The notes below the pieces were generated by a model, which ran no database searches, had not been told where the DNA came from, and saw only the letters and a program-made list of their open reading frames with translations. From contig NC_135550.1 in the NCBI RefSeq assembly GCF_964340395.1, positions 29,511,176-29,575,175 of the forward strand: a DNA stretch of 64,000 nucleotides, given 5' to 3'. Position 1 is the first letter of the stretch; each line of letters starts with the position of its first letter. This DNA is from Glandiceps talaboti. Its lineage: Eukaryota; Hemichordata; Enteropneusta; Spengelidae. Below are positions 1-14,645 of this stretch, piece by piece. The translations under genes were made by a program, and so were the position numbers.

Positions 1-2
1 AT

Positions 3-2067
3 GGAATCGCCATTAGTCCTCGGAGCGGAATGGTTTACGTCGTAGACTACAGTGGTCATTGCATACATATATACAATCAAGATGGAAACCTCTACAAGAC
101 GTTTGGCACTCAAGGTCAAGGCCAAGGTCAGCTCTACCATCCATTTGATATCAAGATTGTTCAGGATGGCAAAGTTTTTGTAACGGATTGCTGGAATAAC
201 AGAATCCAAGTTTTCAACTCCGATGGTCAGTATCTGTACTCCTTTGGTAGTCATGGCTCAGGGGATGGGCAGATGAATTACCCGACTGGATTGGCCTTAG
301 ACAGTGCCAGTAATGTGTATGTCTGCGACCAGGGTAATAACAACAGAGTGTTGAAATTTACTCCAGATGGTGAATTTATCTGTCGTATTGACAGTGATGA
401 CAATCAGTGCAGTAGTCCAACTGGTGTATACGTCACTAAGGGACCGGACAGAATTTACGGCAGGGGGGGGCCTGGGGAGAAATTATCTCTGACTTGTTTT
501 TTTTCCTGGCCCCCCCATCCACTGTGACCAAAATTTCACAGCCCCCCCTTTCAAAAGTATAAAAATTTCATGGCCCCCCCCCCAAAAAAAAAAGAAAAGA
601 AAAAAGTGCTCAATATTCTGCCCCCTACAATAACTAAAAAGAGTACAATTTTTGTTGTTACTGTAGCACAACTGTAATATTTCTTTTGGTACTACTATTA
701 TGTTACTATTTCAGCCCAAACAACTTAGTAGTTGTAGAGGAAGTTTTTTAGAAAACAAAACAAAATAAAACATTTTGACCATACATGTAATCATACACAT
801 GTGGTATAATCTTGTGCATTTCCCAACTAGACACCATAAGTAGTCATCACTTAATACCAAGGCATTTGATGTGGTGGTTTTAACTGTCATTCACTGATAC
901 ATACACAGAAACACAGACACAGAGTTAAACACACATTCACATGCGTGATTTGTGAAAAACTGTAGTGGGGACATTTGTGGGGAGTATCTAAGAACATCAC
1001 ATCACCTACATCGTGTATTCAAATATCTATTTATACTCATAACACAATAACTATCTAATGTCAGACATTTGTGATGTCATGAAGTGCTAGCAAACTAAGG
1101 ATTTTATGCAGCTTTCACTTTCCTACACCAAATGCATTACCAATACACCTGTAAATGTAAGACATTTGTGACTTCATGTCACTGATGAAAAAACACTTAA
1201 CACCACGCAGACATCTAAATGCTTTACAATATTTAGTACAGATAGATGCATTTGATGATGCTGAGGAGGGAAATAGTTTAATTTCACTGGTTTTAGATAG
1301 AAAGAAAGACAAGTCTTGCCTCATATCTTCAGACTCTAGTGAGTCTGAGAGTGAAACTCAAGAATAGTGTCAAGGAAAGAAATAAAACACCTATCTAAAT
1401 TAATCTGGCCAGACGTTTTTGTATTTACATTTTTCACCAAAAGGTCACTTTTTAAACACATAAATTACAGGTCCTATGCTAGTATATTACCATATATATA
1501 TATATTAGGACCTGTAATGTATCCTTGATGGTAATTACACACTGAACCTGTTTCCACAGTGCTAAAATGTATGTATGTATGTATGTATGTATGTATGTAT
1601 GTATGTATGTATGTATGTATGTATGTATGTATACATATGTGTGTGTGCCGTTGTGTGTGTGAACAACTTGGAGTATATAAGAGTAATTAAGGGTGTATCA
1701 AATTAATCTTGAGTAGTGTTTTTATGCTTCACTAAATACAAACGTACACACTTCCATTTTAATACATAAATGAAAGTGTAGACATTCAATATTAAAGGCG
1801 ATATCAAGTGCTATCTCATGCAATGCTAAATTTTCTAACATATTAATTTTTTTCAATGACAAAATATTTCGCGGCCCCCCCTTTCAAACCATGAGAATTT
1901 TCATGGCCCCCCCTTCAAGCCTCCCATTTTTTTCATGGCCCCCCCAATTTCTCCCCAGGCCCCCCCTCTGCCGTAAATTCTGTCCGGTCCCTAATGACAA
2001 ACCATTTGGAAATGTTGTCGTAGTTAACAGCGGTAGGAAACAGTGCATACAAATGTTTGCACAATAA
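3..2067 (+). CDS. NHL-repeat protein (TRIM2/3-like), 3' part, interrupted by a transposon
   Basis: The frame is open from the window edge (position 3) to 439 and resumes at 1995-2067 once the inserted element and one copy of its TAA duplication are ignored, giving 169 residues and a TAA stop at 2065. The protein is a run of NHL repeats: blocks of the type VYVVDYSGHCIHIYNQDG, VFVTDCWNNRIQVFNSDGQ and VYVCDQGNNNRVLKFTPDG, linked by TFGTQGQGQGQLYHP- and SFGSHGSGDGQMNYP-like turns. NHL blades form a beta-propeller that binds protein or RNA, and in animals usually end TRIM E3 ligases. RING, B-box and coiled coil would lie upstream, outside the window. As it stands the element puts foreign codons and a stop after the last full blade, so this copy may be a recent pseudogene or a polymorphic allele. 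Family call firm, exact orthology not. Confidence 0.8.
1467..1520. repeat. Palindrome inside the transposon
   Basis: ATTACAGGTCCTA and TAGGACCTGTAAT face each other around a short TA-rich loop, giving a 13-bp hairpin in the inner part of the element. Confidence 0.6.
1566..1632. repeat. (ATGT)n microsatellite
   Basis: About 16 uninterrupted ATGT units lie inside the transposon at 440-1991. Confidence 0.9.
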
Positions 2068-3789
2068 GTTTAAGGGACAAATCACCACCCACAGAATGTA
2101 ATATTGACAAGTATCGAGGTAGAGATATTAAAGTACAACAGTTACTGCTGTGTATAGATGGTAGCACAGTAAGCTAACGTGAAAACAAACTTGTTGGTGT
2201 TGTGATTAGAAATAATAGAGAATATATCGAGACAAGTTATATTCTTTGATGTCTACTGTTCATTTGTTTTAGTACACAGGCTTGAACAGTTTAGGTGTTT
2301 TTCCGAGTCCTGTACCTGAAAATTAAAGTATTACCTGTAACGTGTGGAATTTATAATATTCTGAAGAGTAGTCAACATAACACTTTGCTACATGTCTGTA
2401 GGATTATCCAATTAACAGGATCTCAGGAAAGGACTTTTGGCAGTCTTTAAAAAATGTCTTTTCGCGATTAATAGCAGTAGCCCTTAGGGGCATGTAATAT
2501 TTCATAGATTATTGTTTTCCAGGTCTACAGACTAAATATAACAACCTTTTGACTATATATTCCTACCTGTAAGGAGAAAGAGAATATTTCTACTAATATA
2601 GAGATTGATGCATTTGTAGCAGCAGGATTCATACGATATTTTCTTAAGAAAACGGAAATCTAAGCAATAATACGTGCCCCTGTGCTTCCAATTGACAGCC
2701 TGGATATCATACACACTATCATACACCATTTAATAACAAATTAAACATACAGTAAAAGGTCACGTGATACAGTATGCGATGTGTACATGTTGTGAGGATG
2801 TATATACTATTTTGATATTGGTGCACAAATTTAGTCTTTCGAGTTATGTTAGTTGTAGTTGACTTCCGATATTTAGTATTTTAAAAAACTAGCGTATTTT
2901 CGAAAGTACTGTTTAAATTTATAGAAAATTTAGTTTACTTGTTAAAGCCACAATAGTTGCTAGTTAAGATATATTTCCTTAAGTTTCTAGATTTGGCTTT
3001 TTGTCTACTTACCTTTGTTAATTTACATGTTTCAGAATTGCAAAAGACCCGTCAATTGTGCAGCCTAAATTTCCAGCTTTATACAATAACTTTTACGAAA
3101 CCCACCTTTTAGTTATATCAAATATTAAAAATAGTGAATATATGGCGTCGAACATGGTGTCTGTTCGGTCTATTATTTACATACTAACTTTTCAATGAAT
3201 AATATAGTCCGTGGCTTACTTGCTTCCTTAAACGTCCATATGACTTGTACGTTATACCCTCGAGACATTGGAAGAAAAGTATATATCGAAGCCCGCCCCC
3301 TGTGGTCGGAAGATGATTATTTAGTTATCAGCCCTTGAGAAGAATTTTTGATCCAGCCTTCTCTGAACTTGTATGATTCTTAGAATGAGAAGCTACAGGA
3401 TGTACAGTTGTATTAATACATATTTCAATAATTATCATACTGGAATGAAAGTGGCGTTAGATATAGAAATAAAACAAATATTGGTTACACCAAAAGACGA
3501 TTTCTTGTCATGTTTTCCTTTGAGAAATGGTGGAAACTAAGATCTATTGCAGATGATAGCTTGGGATGTGATTGATTTGAGTAGAATTATTGGTGTTATT
3601 ATAGTTCTTATTGTTTTAGTCTTGTTTTGTTGTCTTGTGTGCTCTTTTCGTAGAGGGCACCGCAAATCTTCCTAAAATTGCTTCTCGAATCGTACAGTTT
3701 TCGTATTTTCATGTTGCTTTGAATATCATTATCATACTGTCGTGATAAAGCAAAACAAGTTAAAAGACGGTAGAAAAATGAAGAAATAA

Positions 3790-3790
<1 letters not shown>

Positions 3791-3857
<67 letters not shown>

Positions 3858-3866
3858 GCTCTCTCT

Positions 3867-3958
<92 letters not shown>
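3791..3958. repeat. (CT)n microsatellite with C-run interruptions
   Basis: Almost pure CT dinucleotides with C and TC-rich breaks near 3825-3875. The GERERER frame on the other strand is an artefact of this repeat. Confidence 0.95.
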
Positions 3959-3962
<4 letters not shown>

Positions 3963-4485
3963 TACTTACCAAGCGTCTGATCTGTTTTACAGCAAACTTT
4001 GTCAACGAGATTGTATGAAGACTTTTCCAACAAGCTGTCAACATATTTTATATTTACTGATATATCCATTCAAATGTGCCTCCATATTTATTCCCACATG
4101 ATATAACCTTGATTCCCAGTTACTTGGGTAATTAGTTACTCTGCTAGTTACGTTGTATAACAACCCTGCAGTGTAATTGTAGTATCATGTTATTTTCCAT
4201 AAAACGATATGAAATGTGTTAATTTGTTTGACAATCACTCTTTTTATTGATAAAACATTATTACATGCAGTGATAATTAGATACAGATATTACAAATTAA
4301 TAGACAATAATTTCATAATACAGTACACTATAGAGAGATTATAATAGGTCATACTTTCAAATTGATATTGTTGTAATTCTTCATTAATTTGATGTTATAA
4401 CTGTAGACTATTTACAACATTCCATCATTCTCTGGTGTAAAGAATAAGTACAACATTACAGTAACGCAAACCGTCCATATTGTCT

Positions 4486-4657
4486 TTGACCCCGAGTGAA
4501 AATTTACATACCAAGTACCACACAGCTATTGACCCCGAGTGAAAATTTACATACCAAGTACCACACAGCTATTGACCCCGAGTGAAAATTTACATACCAA
4601 GTACCACACAGCTATTGACCCCGAGTGAAAATTTACATACCAAGTACCACACAGCTA
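4486..4657. repeat. 43-bp tandem repeat, four copies
   Basis: A unit beginning TTGACCCCGAGTGAAAATTT and ending CACACAGCTA is repeated four times with no visible divergence, which suggests recent expansion. Confidence 0.95.
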
Positions 4658-5856
4658 TATACACATTTGTGAACGCTCGTCGTTTAACTTTAACGTTAAA
4701 ATCCTAGGATTTCTAAATTCAACATATGGAGTTTTAGTGCAATGTCAATCTTCCTAGGAAGGGGGGGGGGGCGATCAAAATAATAAGTTGTTTCTTTGAC
4801 TACAAACTTGTGTTTATAGACTATTACTGTATAATATAGCAATACAGCCTTTAGAGTTTTGGTTGTGAGGGTGCAAGAGGGATATACGTGCTATATCCGA
4901 AGTACGTACGTCTGAACACCAAATGCTTATTCGTATTGAAGAGGCATTCAATGTAGGTGAGATCAAGCAAACGTGGACGAGGAGAAACTATTGCAATGGT
5001 AGATATGGTGACGTCACTGGTTACAGTGATACCTCACTACCTCGCTCTGAAAAGTGAATCCATCAATCATTTGATTAGTTTGTGAACAAACCACTGTGAC
5101 ATCTACAAACCAGAATATTAACATAACCCCAATCGTTTAAATGTAATGCAATAATAATTTCTAAGGAAAACATCGACTTTTAATACAACAGTTTATACTC
5201 ATTTCTTTGATCATTTAGTTACAAATATAACTAGAATTTAAGTTTCTATATGTTAGCATGAACGAACAATAAAAATTGATTTGATATCTGATATTCCAAA
5301 CGTCTATATAACGTATTTTTAAAAAGTATATTTCCATTCCATTTTGCAGATGAGACCCTGTCATCTCTAAGTGTTCCAATCCTTATTTGTCCTTCTACAT
5401 ACCATTCGATTTACTATATAACGGTAACCACATCATGTTGCGGTAATAAGGATCCGCTTCTCGTAATTTTATGTAACTTGTGCAAGGAGAGCAAAGTATG
5501 TGACAGACACTCCCATAACCTGGAATGGAATGATATCTTAGAATTAGTTCTAAGATATAGATATTAATTTCTACTTATAACACTTCGATTGAAATCAAGT
5601 CCTGTTATTCATTCATAGTCAAGTTTGTTTCTCTAAATGTTCTGACCAAGCCTACGTACATACATCCAACTTTCGTTTTTATTTTGTTTTCAACGTATTA
5701 CGGAGGAGTATGAACGATGTTATATGATCTAGGCTGTCATTAATTGTGTTTAAAATGTAGAACCCGTAATCCTTGTGGATATGATGTGTGGAATCATTTG
5801 ACAGACATTAATAGGCAACTCGTAAACACCTCATCGTTTAAAGACAAAGTAAACTT

Positions 5857-8264
<2,408 letters not shown>

Positions 8265-11098
8265 TCTGATCTCTCGGAGAACTATAGCAGAGCTGTTGCG
8301 ATTGGACTGTGCCTCGTACTAAGTGACAGTATCAGGCGGAAAAGTGTTTGCCAACTGTCAAATATGCATATTGCTATAATAATAGACGAGCCGTTTATTT
8401 ACTTTAACAATTATGTTTCACGTCATCTACATAAATTAATATAAAATGACATTTGTGGCATATGTCTAGTTAGTAACAGCTATAGACCATTCTCCAATTA
8501 GAATTGATGCCATTTCCACTTATACGTTCATTTCTTAACGACGTGATCAAACAGCTGCCCAACTTTCATATATATTATCATTTTATTGCAGATACTATAA
8601 CCTTGAAACTGTTATTTTCCGTTGGTTTAACCGCTAATGAAAATGATGTATCGATGTACAATACCATGTACGTACGAACCATTTTGAATGCTTATTATTT
8701 AATAATGGTAGGTGTTCGTACAATGTCAGGTATAGCTGAATCAATCATGGTATACTTCCAATCAGCTCAGTTCTTCAACCTACAAACCAATCTTGTCCAT
8801 ACCTATTATGTTAAACGTTCATTTTTCCTGCTATGATATGTCACAACCTATTCAGGCCAATTGTTGTTTAACACAACACATATATTGGTTATTGGAGCAT
8901 CATCTAATAACTATCGACATGAAAAACATTGTTACAGTGAATACATAAGCTACACTCGCCAAGAAGGATTTTTAAAAGATATTTTAACTGTGCTACATAA
9001 CCTTTTGAATGTCAAAACTTTTATGTTCACCAATACTCTGTCACAGCCATTGTACCCATGTCACGACGGAATTGATGAATTAATCTTAACAAAAATCCCT
9101 TATCGCTTATAAAATGACAGCTCATTATTTTGATTAAAGTCAATCTCTCCATTTACATAATATGTAGGCCTTTTATGTGTTTGGTATTTACCAGACCGTC
9201 ACCATGACTTCTCTTTACCTTTTAGATAAAATTTGTTAATAGAAAACTAACAAAAACTTCCGTATCTGAGATGTTCATCACTAAATATTAATTTGTACGA
9301 AAGTGGCTGAAATTAATTAATATAAAAATCGACTATATTGATTACTGTGTTAATTAATGTCTTGATCTAAGTTAGGATAATGGCATTATTAATGGGTGTA
9401 TTTTTAAAAATTGATTTCTCTACCTACACAAACCTGGACAGCTATAGTCTTTGGCAGCTTTGTTACGTCAAAGCACACACCATCTAGCAGTATGTCGCAA
9501 ACCATGCAAAAATGAACACATTGACAAGAATGTTGAAATTAAAACTAGAGACCCAGGTTTTTTGTACACGTCATACGTTGGCTTCTTCCTAATACTGTGA
9601 AACCTTAGTATCATTTGAGCCGTTAGCCTAGAATCCAGGCGATTAGGGATTTTGAATGTTGATAAGTGTTGTTGACTCAGAATATTCAAATTCAAAACCC
9701 CCATCCGCATGTATTCCAGTCTAAGAGACTTGTGTCTATGCAGGTTGATACGGTAACTTTATTGATGCTTACCGTATGCAACTTTACAAATTACGCACCA
9801 AGGTAGACATCAATCTAACGCATCGGATATTAGTTTCGATGTCAATAGTTAGTGTTTGCCCACGCGCACACTTTCTATGTATATTATAAATATCGATTCC
9901 ATCATCGAGATAAGAGGAAATTAAAGGTGACTCGACAGTTTGCGCAAATAGTGACATAGCCCTTTGTAAATTTAATATTGATGGAATTTCCCAAAGTTTG
10001 TTTAATTATTACAATGTTGTCTAAGTTTCATTACTAATGTGTGATTTCCCTTTTGGCGAACAATAACATTTGAAAAGAAACACCTTCTGATCTATGTTGG
10101 GTTTTTATTTTGTTTACACTGTTTTGATATTTTGCTGATAACAATGCAACATTTCAAAACCTTTGATTAACAATTATCATTTTACAGTATTTTTGAAAGA
10201 GGTAACCAAAACTTGAAGATTAGGATATAAAATTTATCACATTTGCTAAGAAAATAAAAACCCATAAATTGATCAGGATATTGCCTATACCCATGATTTT
10301 TATACAAATTGGCAACATATAAATACAACGACCTGTCTCTGATATGCTAGAAATGGTTTGATTTTGACAATTAACCCGAAGGTCAAGCTCTTAAAGGACA
10401 GGGTTTTAATTCCAGGTTTTCGCATTAGTGTTATCTTATCAGTGGAGACAGGAGGATTACATATTGATATCTACCTATAAATATGGCCGCCATTTGGTCA
10501 AATTTGCATATGTCATGAAACAAAGTGATGTGTACATACCTTTGCGTCAGGTTTGAAAGAAACTGGATATCGCAAGTCAGCGAAGTGATTTATTACGGAC
10601 ACGCGGGACAGAGCTTTTTATAATAATAGCCCCCCCCCCCCCCTTCAGACGACTATAATGATGTATAGGACACTGGTAATGCTGACACTTCGTAGATGGT
10701 ATGGTCATAGATAAGCTATCCTGAAAAAAATTCTGGACAGTTCAGATACTTGTTGAATTAAGAAGAATAACGGGTAATTGAGAGTTGCAGCAGCATTGAG
10801 CGGTCATTAAAAGTGATTTCAATATTTGTACCACACAGTATATATAAAGTATATATAATATAATAATGTTTGGTAGATCGATATAATGATGTCATAATTT
10901 GTGGCCATCTATTACATAAAATAAAAATTTCATAGATTCCGATTTCATAAAGCTAAGCTGATGTCTTAGATCCCTGTTTGTTGGGTCACAAATTCTACAG
11001 TGGTGGAACATGGATTGCTAAATTTACTGCCATCGTGATATTTAGAAACGTGTACTAAAATAGGTTTGACACAGACTGTCTCTGCCTGCCTGTCTGCC

Positions 11099-11156
<58 letters not shown>

Positions 11157-11926
11157 CCACGCACACATTACGACATCATACTGACATACAGCACGATGTT
11201 TATTTCAATGGCATGGCAATAGTACATATTTACAAAGTGAAACACTCTTTCAATACTCATCATATGAACCTTAAGAAGATATATATATCAGGGAATATAA
11301 CATCCTGAAATAAATGAATGGACAATCTCCTTAGCTATTTGGCAATTTGGATTCCATATGTTCAGTCATATTAACAATATGCAATATAACGGGTTTAGAT
11401 AAGAACTGATACCGTTGGCAAGTCCTAGAGTTGCACAGCTGCAATCTCATAAACCTAGTTACACTTCCACAATGTAACACGAGTGTGTTGAAATTTAAAT
11501 TCAATTTTGATAAAAGCAACTTCATAAATGAAGATTTCGATAACTTTTCAGGTGTGGAAAATATCATATTTGATGAAATAGAGTCAAATGGAGGGTGAAG
11601 TCTCTTGGAAAATTGAGCACATGTTGTTTCAAGATAAATTCTCACAATCAGCTTGAACTTATCTAAGCCACTGTATATCAGATTTCAATGGTAATAATTG
11701 TATACCATGGCAGCAGTTGAACCAATAATCTTATCTCCTCTTTATGTAGGCAAGGAATTATGTGCTGTTACTCATCATAGTATGATAACTTAGGTTCATA
11801 TTCATTGAAATTGTATGAAAACCCACATCAAATTTTGTACAAGTTGCAATCCTCATGAAAGTTTTACCAATTCATTTGTATGTGATCACATATGCAATAA
11901 TATCATGCTAACAATTACCCGGTAGC
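8265..11926. other. Intergenic region without a recognised gene
   Basis: Holds the upstream region of the gustatory-receptor-like gene, a C homopolymer near 10630, and a (TGTC)n/(TC)n microsatellite at about 11082-11158. Short frames such as 8504-8836 show no family motif or good splice context. Confidence 0.5.
11082..11158. repeat. (TGTC)n and (TC)n microsatellite
   Basis: CTGCCTGTCTGCC grades into pure CTGT units and then CT units. Confidence 0.95.
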
Positions 11927-13720
11927 CCAGAGACTTGTCTAGGTGGTACACCCTCAATAAGCTATTTATGCCTAGGTGTAGAGAACTTGAGATAGTGACA
12001 CCAAGGCAAGTCACTAGGTGTAGAGAACTTGAGATAGTGGTACCAAGGCAAGTCACTAGGTGTAGAGAACTTGAGATAGGAGAACTTGAGATAGTGGCAC
12101 CAAGACAAGTCTCTAGGTGTAGAGAACTTGAGATAGTGGCACCAAGGCAAGTCTCTAGGTGTAGAGAACTTGAGATAGTAGCACCAAGGCAAGTCTCTAG
12201 GTGTAGAGAACTTGAGATAGTGGCACCAAGACAAGTCTCTAGGTGTAGAGAACTTGAGATAGGAGAACTTGAGATAGTGGCACCAAGGCAAGTCACTAGG
12301 TGTAGAGAACTTGAGATAGTGGCACCAAGGCAAGTCACTAGGTGTAGAGAACTTGAGATAGTAGCACCAAGGCAAGTCTCTAGGTGTAGAGAACTTGAGA
12401 TAGTGGCACCAAGACAAGTCTCTAGGTGTAGAGAACTTGAGATAGGAGAACTTGAGATAGTGGCACCAAGGCAAGTCACTAGGTGTAGAGAACTTGAGAT
12501 AGTAGCACCAAGGCAAGTCTCTAGGTGTAGAGAACTTGAGATAGTAGCACCAAGGCAAGTCTCTAGGTGTAGAGAACTTGAGATAGTGGCACCAAGACAA
12601 GTCTCTAGGTGTAGAGAACTTGAGATAGGAGAACTTGAGATAGTGGCACCAAGGCAAGTCACTAGGTGTAGAGAACTTGAGATAGTAGCACCAAGGCAAG
12701 TCTCTAGGTGTAGAGAACTTGAGATAGGAGAACTTGAGATAGTGGCACCAAGGCAAGTCACTAGGTGTAGAGAACTTGAGATAGTAGCACCAAGGCAAGT
12801 CTCTAGGTGTAGAGAACTTGAGATAGTGGCACCAAGACAAGTCTCTAGGTGTAGAGAACTTGAGATAGTAGCACCAAGGCAAGTCTCTAGGTGTAGAGAA
12901 CTTGAGATAGTGGCACCAAGACAAGTCTCTAGGTGTAGAGAACTTGAGATAGGAGAACTTGAGATAGTGGCACCAAGGCAAGTCACTAGGTGTAGAGAAC
13001 TTGAGATAGTAGCACCAAGGCAAGTCTCTAGGTGTAGAGAACTTGAGATAGTGGCACCAAGACAAGTCTCTAGGTGTAGAGAACTTGAGATAGTAGCACC
13101 AAGGCAAGTCTCTAGGTGTAGAGAACTTGAGATAGTGGCACCAAGGCAAGTCACTAGGTGTAGAGAACTTGAGATAGGAGAACTTGAGATAATGGCACCA
13201 AGGCAAGTCACTAGGTGTAGAGAACTTGAGATAGAACTTGAGATGGTGGTACCAAGACAAGTCTCTAGGGGTAGAGAACTTGAGATAGTGGCACCAAGAC
13301 AAGTCTCTAGGTGTAGAGAACTTGAGATAATGGCACCAAGGCAAGTCACTAGGTGTAGAGAACTTGAGATAGGAGAACTTGAGATAGTGGCACCAAGGCA
13401 AGTCTCTAGGTGTAGAGAACTTGAGATAGTGGCACCAAGGCAAGTCTCTAGGTGTAGAGAACTTGAGATAGTGGCACCAAGGCAAGTCTCTAGGTGTAGA
13501 GAACTTGAGATAGTGGTACCAAGACAAGTCTCTAGGTGTAGAGAACTTGAAATAGTGGTACCAAGACAAGACCCTATGTGTAGAGAACTTGAGATAGTGG
13601 CACCAAGACAAGCCTCTGGGCTTGGTGTAGAGAGATTGAGACATAGCACCACGACAAGACTCTGGGCTTGGTGTAGAGAGATTGAGACATAGCACCATGA
13701 CAAGACTCTGTGCTAGCTAA
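11927..13720. repeat. 42/57-bp minisatellite with higher-order pattern, about 1.75 kb
   Basis: The base unit is 42 bp (GGTGTAGAGAACTTGAGATA, then GTGGCACCAAG, then RCAAGTCTCTA). About every three to five units a 57-bp form appears, in which the 15-bp piece GAGAACTTGAGATAG is doubled; eight or nine such longer units are seen. Two recurrent variants, TCTC and TCAC before TAGG, are distributed non-randomly: the TCAC form nearly always follows a 57-bp unit. The right end decays into units carrying GGGCTTGGTGTAGAGAGATT. On the left, 11927-11960 resembles a partial unit in inverse orientation. Because 42 and 57 are multiples of three, several frames stay open for about 600 codons; no coding function is supported. 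The array lies about 0.9 kb beyond the DRAP1 stop. Confidence 0.97.
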
Positions 13721-14645
13721 CAATCTTCAAGATGATAATAATGTAAATTCTTTCACCTGCACTGACACTGACTTACATATCTTGCAAGCTGACACAGCTG
13801 ATGCTACACAGCGACATGATAAGACAAAACTATCTAAAAATCAATGACACAAAATACACATCAACTCTGATGTCAACATTTGGACAAAACATGGCCAGTT
13901 ACATTTCATCTGCAATGCAGCAAAATTGACAAGAAACTACTTTTTACAGAATCCAATTAAACTTTGACTTTGACCATGTTCATAAGATATAACTTGTATA
14001 TCATAACTTCCACGACTTTTACTATCCCTTTCAGGTACTTTGTTACAAACCATACCCTAAATATAAATCATAAAATCAACTTTCACATGATTCCGTCATA
14101 AACAACTATATTGTCTACATATACATCCATACAGAACTACATTTACTTTTCTTCTTTAAAAATATAATGATAATAAGTTTTCTGCACTCTGATTAAACAT
14201 GTGTGTATTCTGAACTTTGGATATTTACAGGTACTTGTTAACTCACTCAGGCAATCAGTAATGTGACACTAGATCAAATTGCTATGGGCCACAACATGTA
14301 CATTAACTAGACTGTAAATGTCATGTTGATTGGTAAACATAAAACAAATCTTGCATTCCAATTACACACCTTTCAGAAATAGGTGGGATTGGTATTACTG
14401 ACTACTCAGACAGAATTCACAATAAACTGGAACAACTGAATGTATCTTCTAAATTGCAGAATGAAAGGTCAACAATTTTACAGAGTACTTTCCTCAAGAA
14501 ATTTCCTATTGTTTCTACACTGACGAGCTACAAGAAAAAAAGTTGATTCCTACATGAAGCAGTAAATTGTCTCAATACCAAGTTCAATAGCTGAGGTGCC
14601 TTAAAAGTTGCATGAAAAATAGAGTTCCTTGATGGATCCATGATG
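13721..14645. other. Likely 3' UTR / downstream flank of DRAP1
   Basis: No gene was recognised between the minisatellite and the DRAP1 stop codon. The stretch is AT-rich and without notable repeats. Confidence 0.4.

Larger units (their letters stand above)
440..1991. mobile_element. Non-autonomous DNA transposon with TIRs and TAA target duplication (PIF/Harbinger-like)
   Basis: The ends are near-perfect inverted repeats of about 43 bp. The left end begins GGGACCGGACAGAATTTACG and continues through GGCAGGGGGGG and CCTGGGGAGAAATT; the right end is its reverse complement with one small indel in the G-run. TAA flanks both sides (437-439 and 1992-1994), and removing one TAA plus the element restores the NHL reading frame exactly. 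A 3-bp TWA duplication is typical of PIF/Harbinger. Both subterminal regions carry several TTTCATGGCCCCCC-like blocks in direct orientation. No transposase was recognised; the longest inner frame (1176-1367, ending in a Ser/Glu/Asp-rich stretch) matches nothing I know. Superfamily is inferred from the duplication only. Confidence 0.8.
2068..5856. other. Intergenic region without a recognised gene
   Basis: No long reading frame or family motif is seen on either strand. It holds the likely 3' UTR of the NHL gene, a CT-rich microsatellite (3791-3958), a four-copy 43-bp tandem repeat (4486-4657) and short homopolymer runs. The 3' end of the gustatory-receptor-like gene borders it on the right. 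Confidence 0.5.

Noticed and set aside
3760-4044. Arg-Glu repeat protein on the minus strand
   Set aside because: Translation of (CT)n; the same holds for 32430-32669, 6554-6739, 7013-7228 and 45031-45562.
4486-4657. Four evenly spaced direct repeats, CRISPR-like at first sight
   Set aside because: The copies are head to tail without unique spacers, in an animal genome; a plain tandem repeat.
8504-8836. 110-codon plus-strand frame upstream of the receptor gene
   Set aside because: No family motif, poor splice context, AT-rich codon pattern like the intergenic background.
11886-13703. Three frames of about 580-605 codons on both strands
   Set aside because: They are a by-product of 42- and 57-bp tandem units, both multiples of three. 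Unit changes do not favour silent sites, and all frames are equally open.
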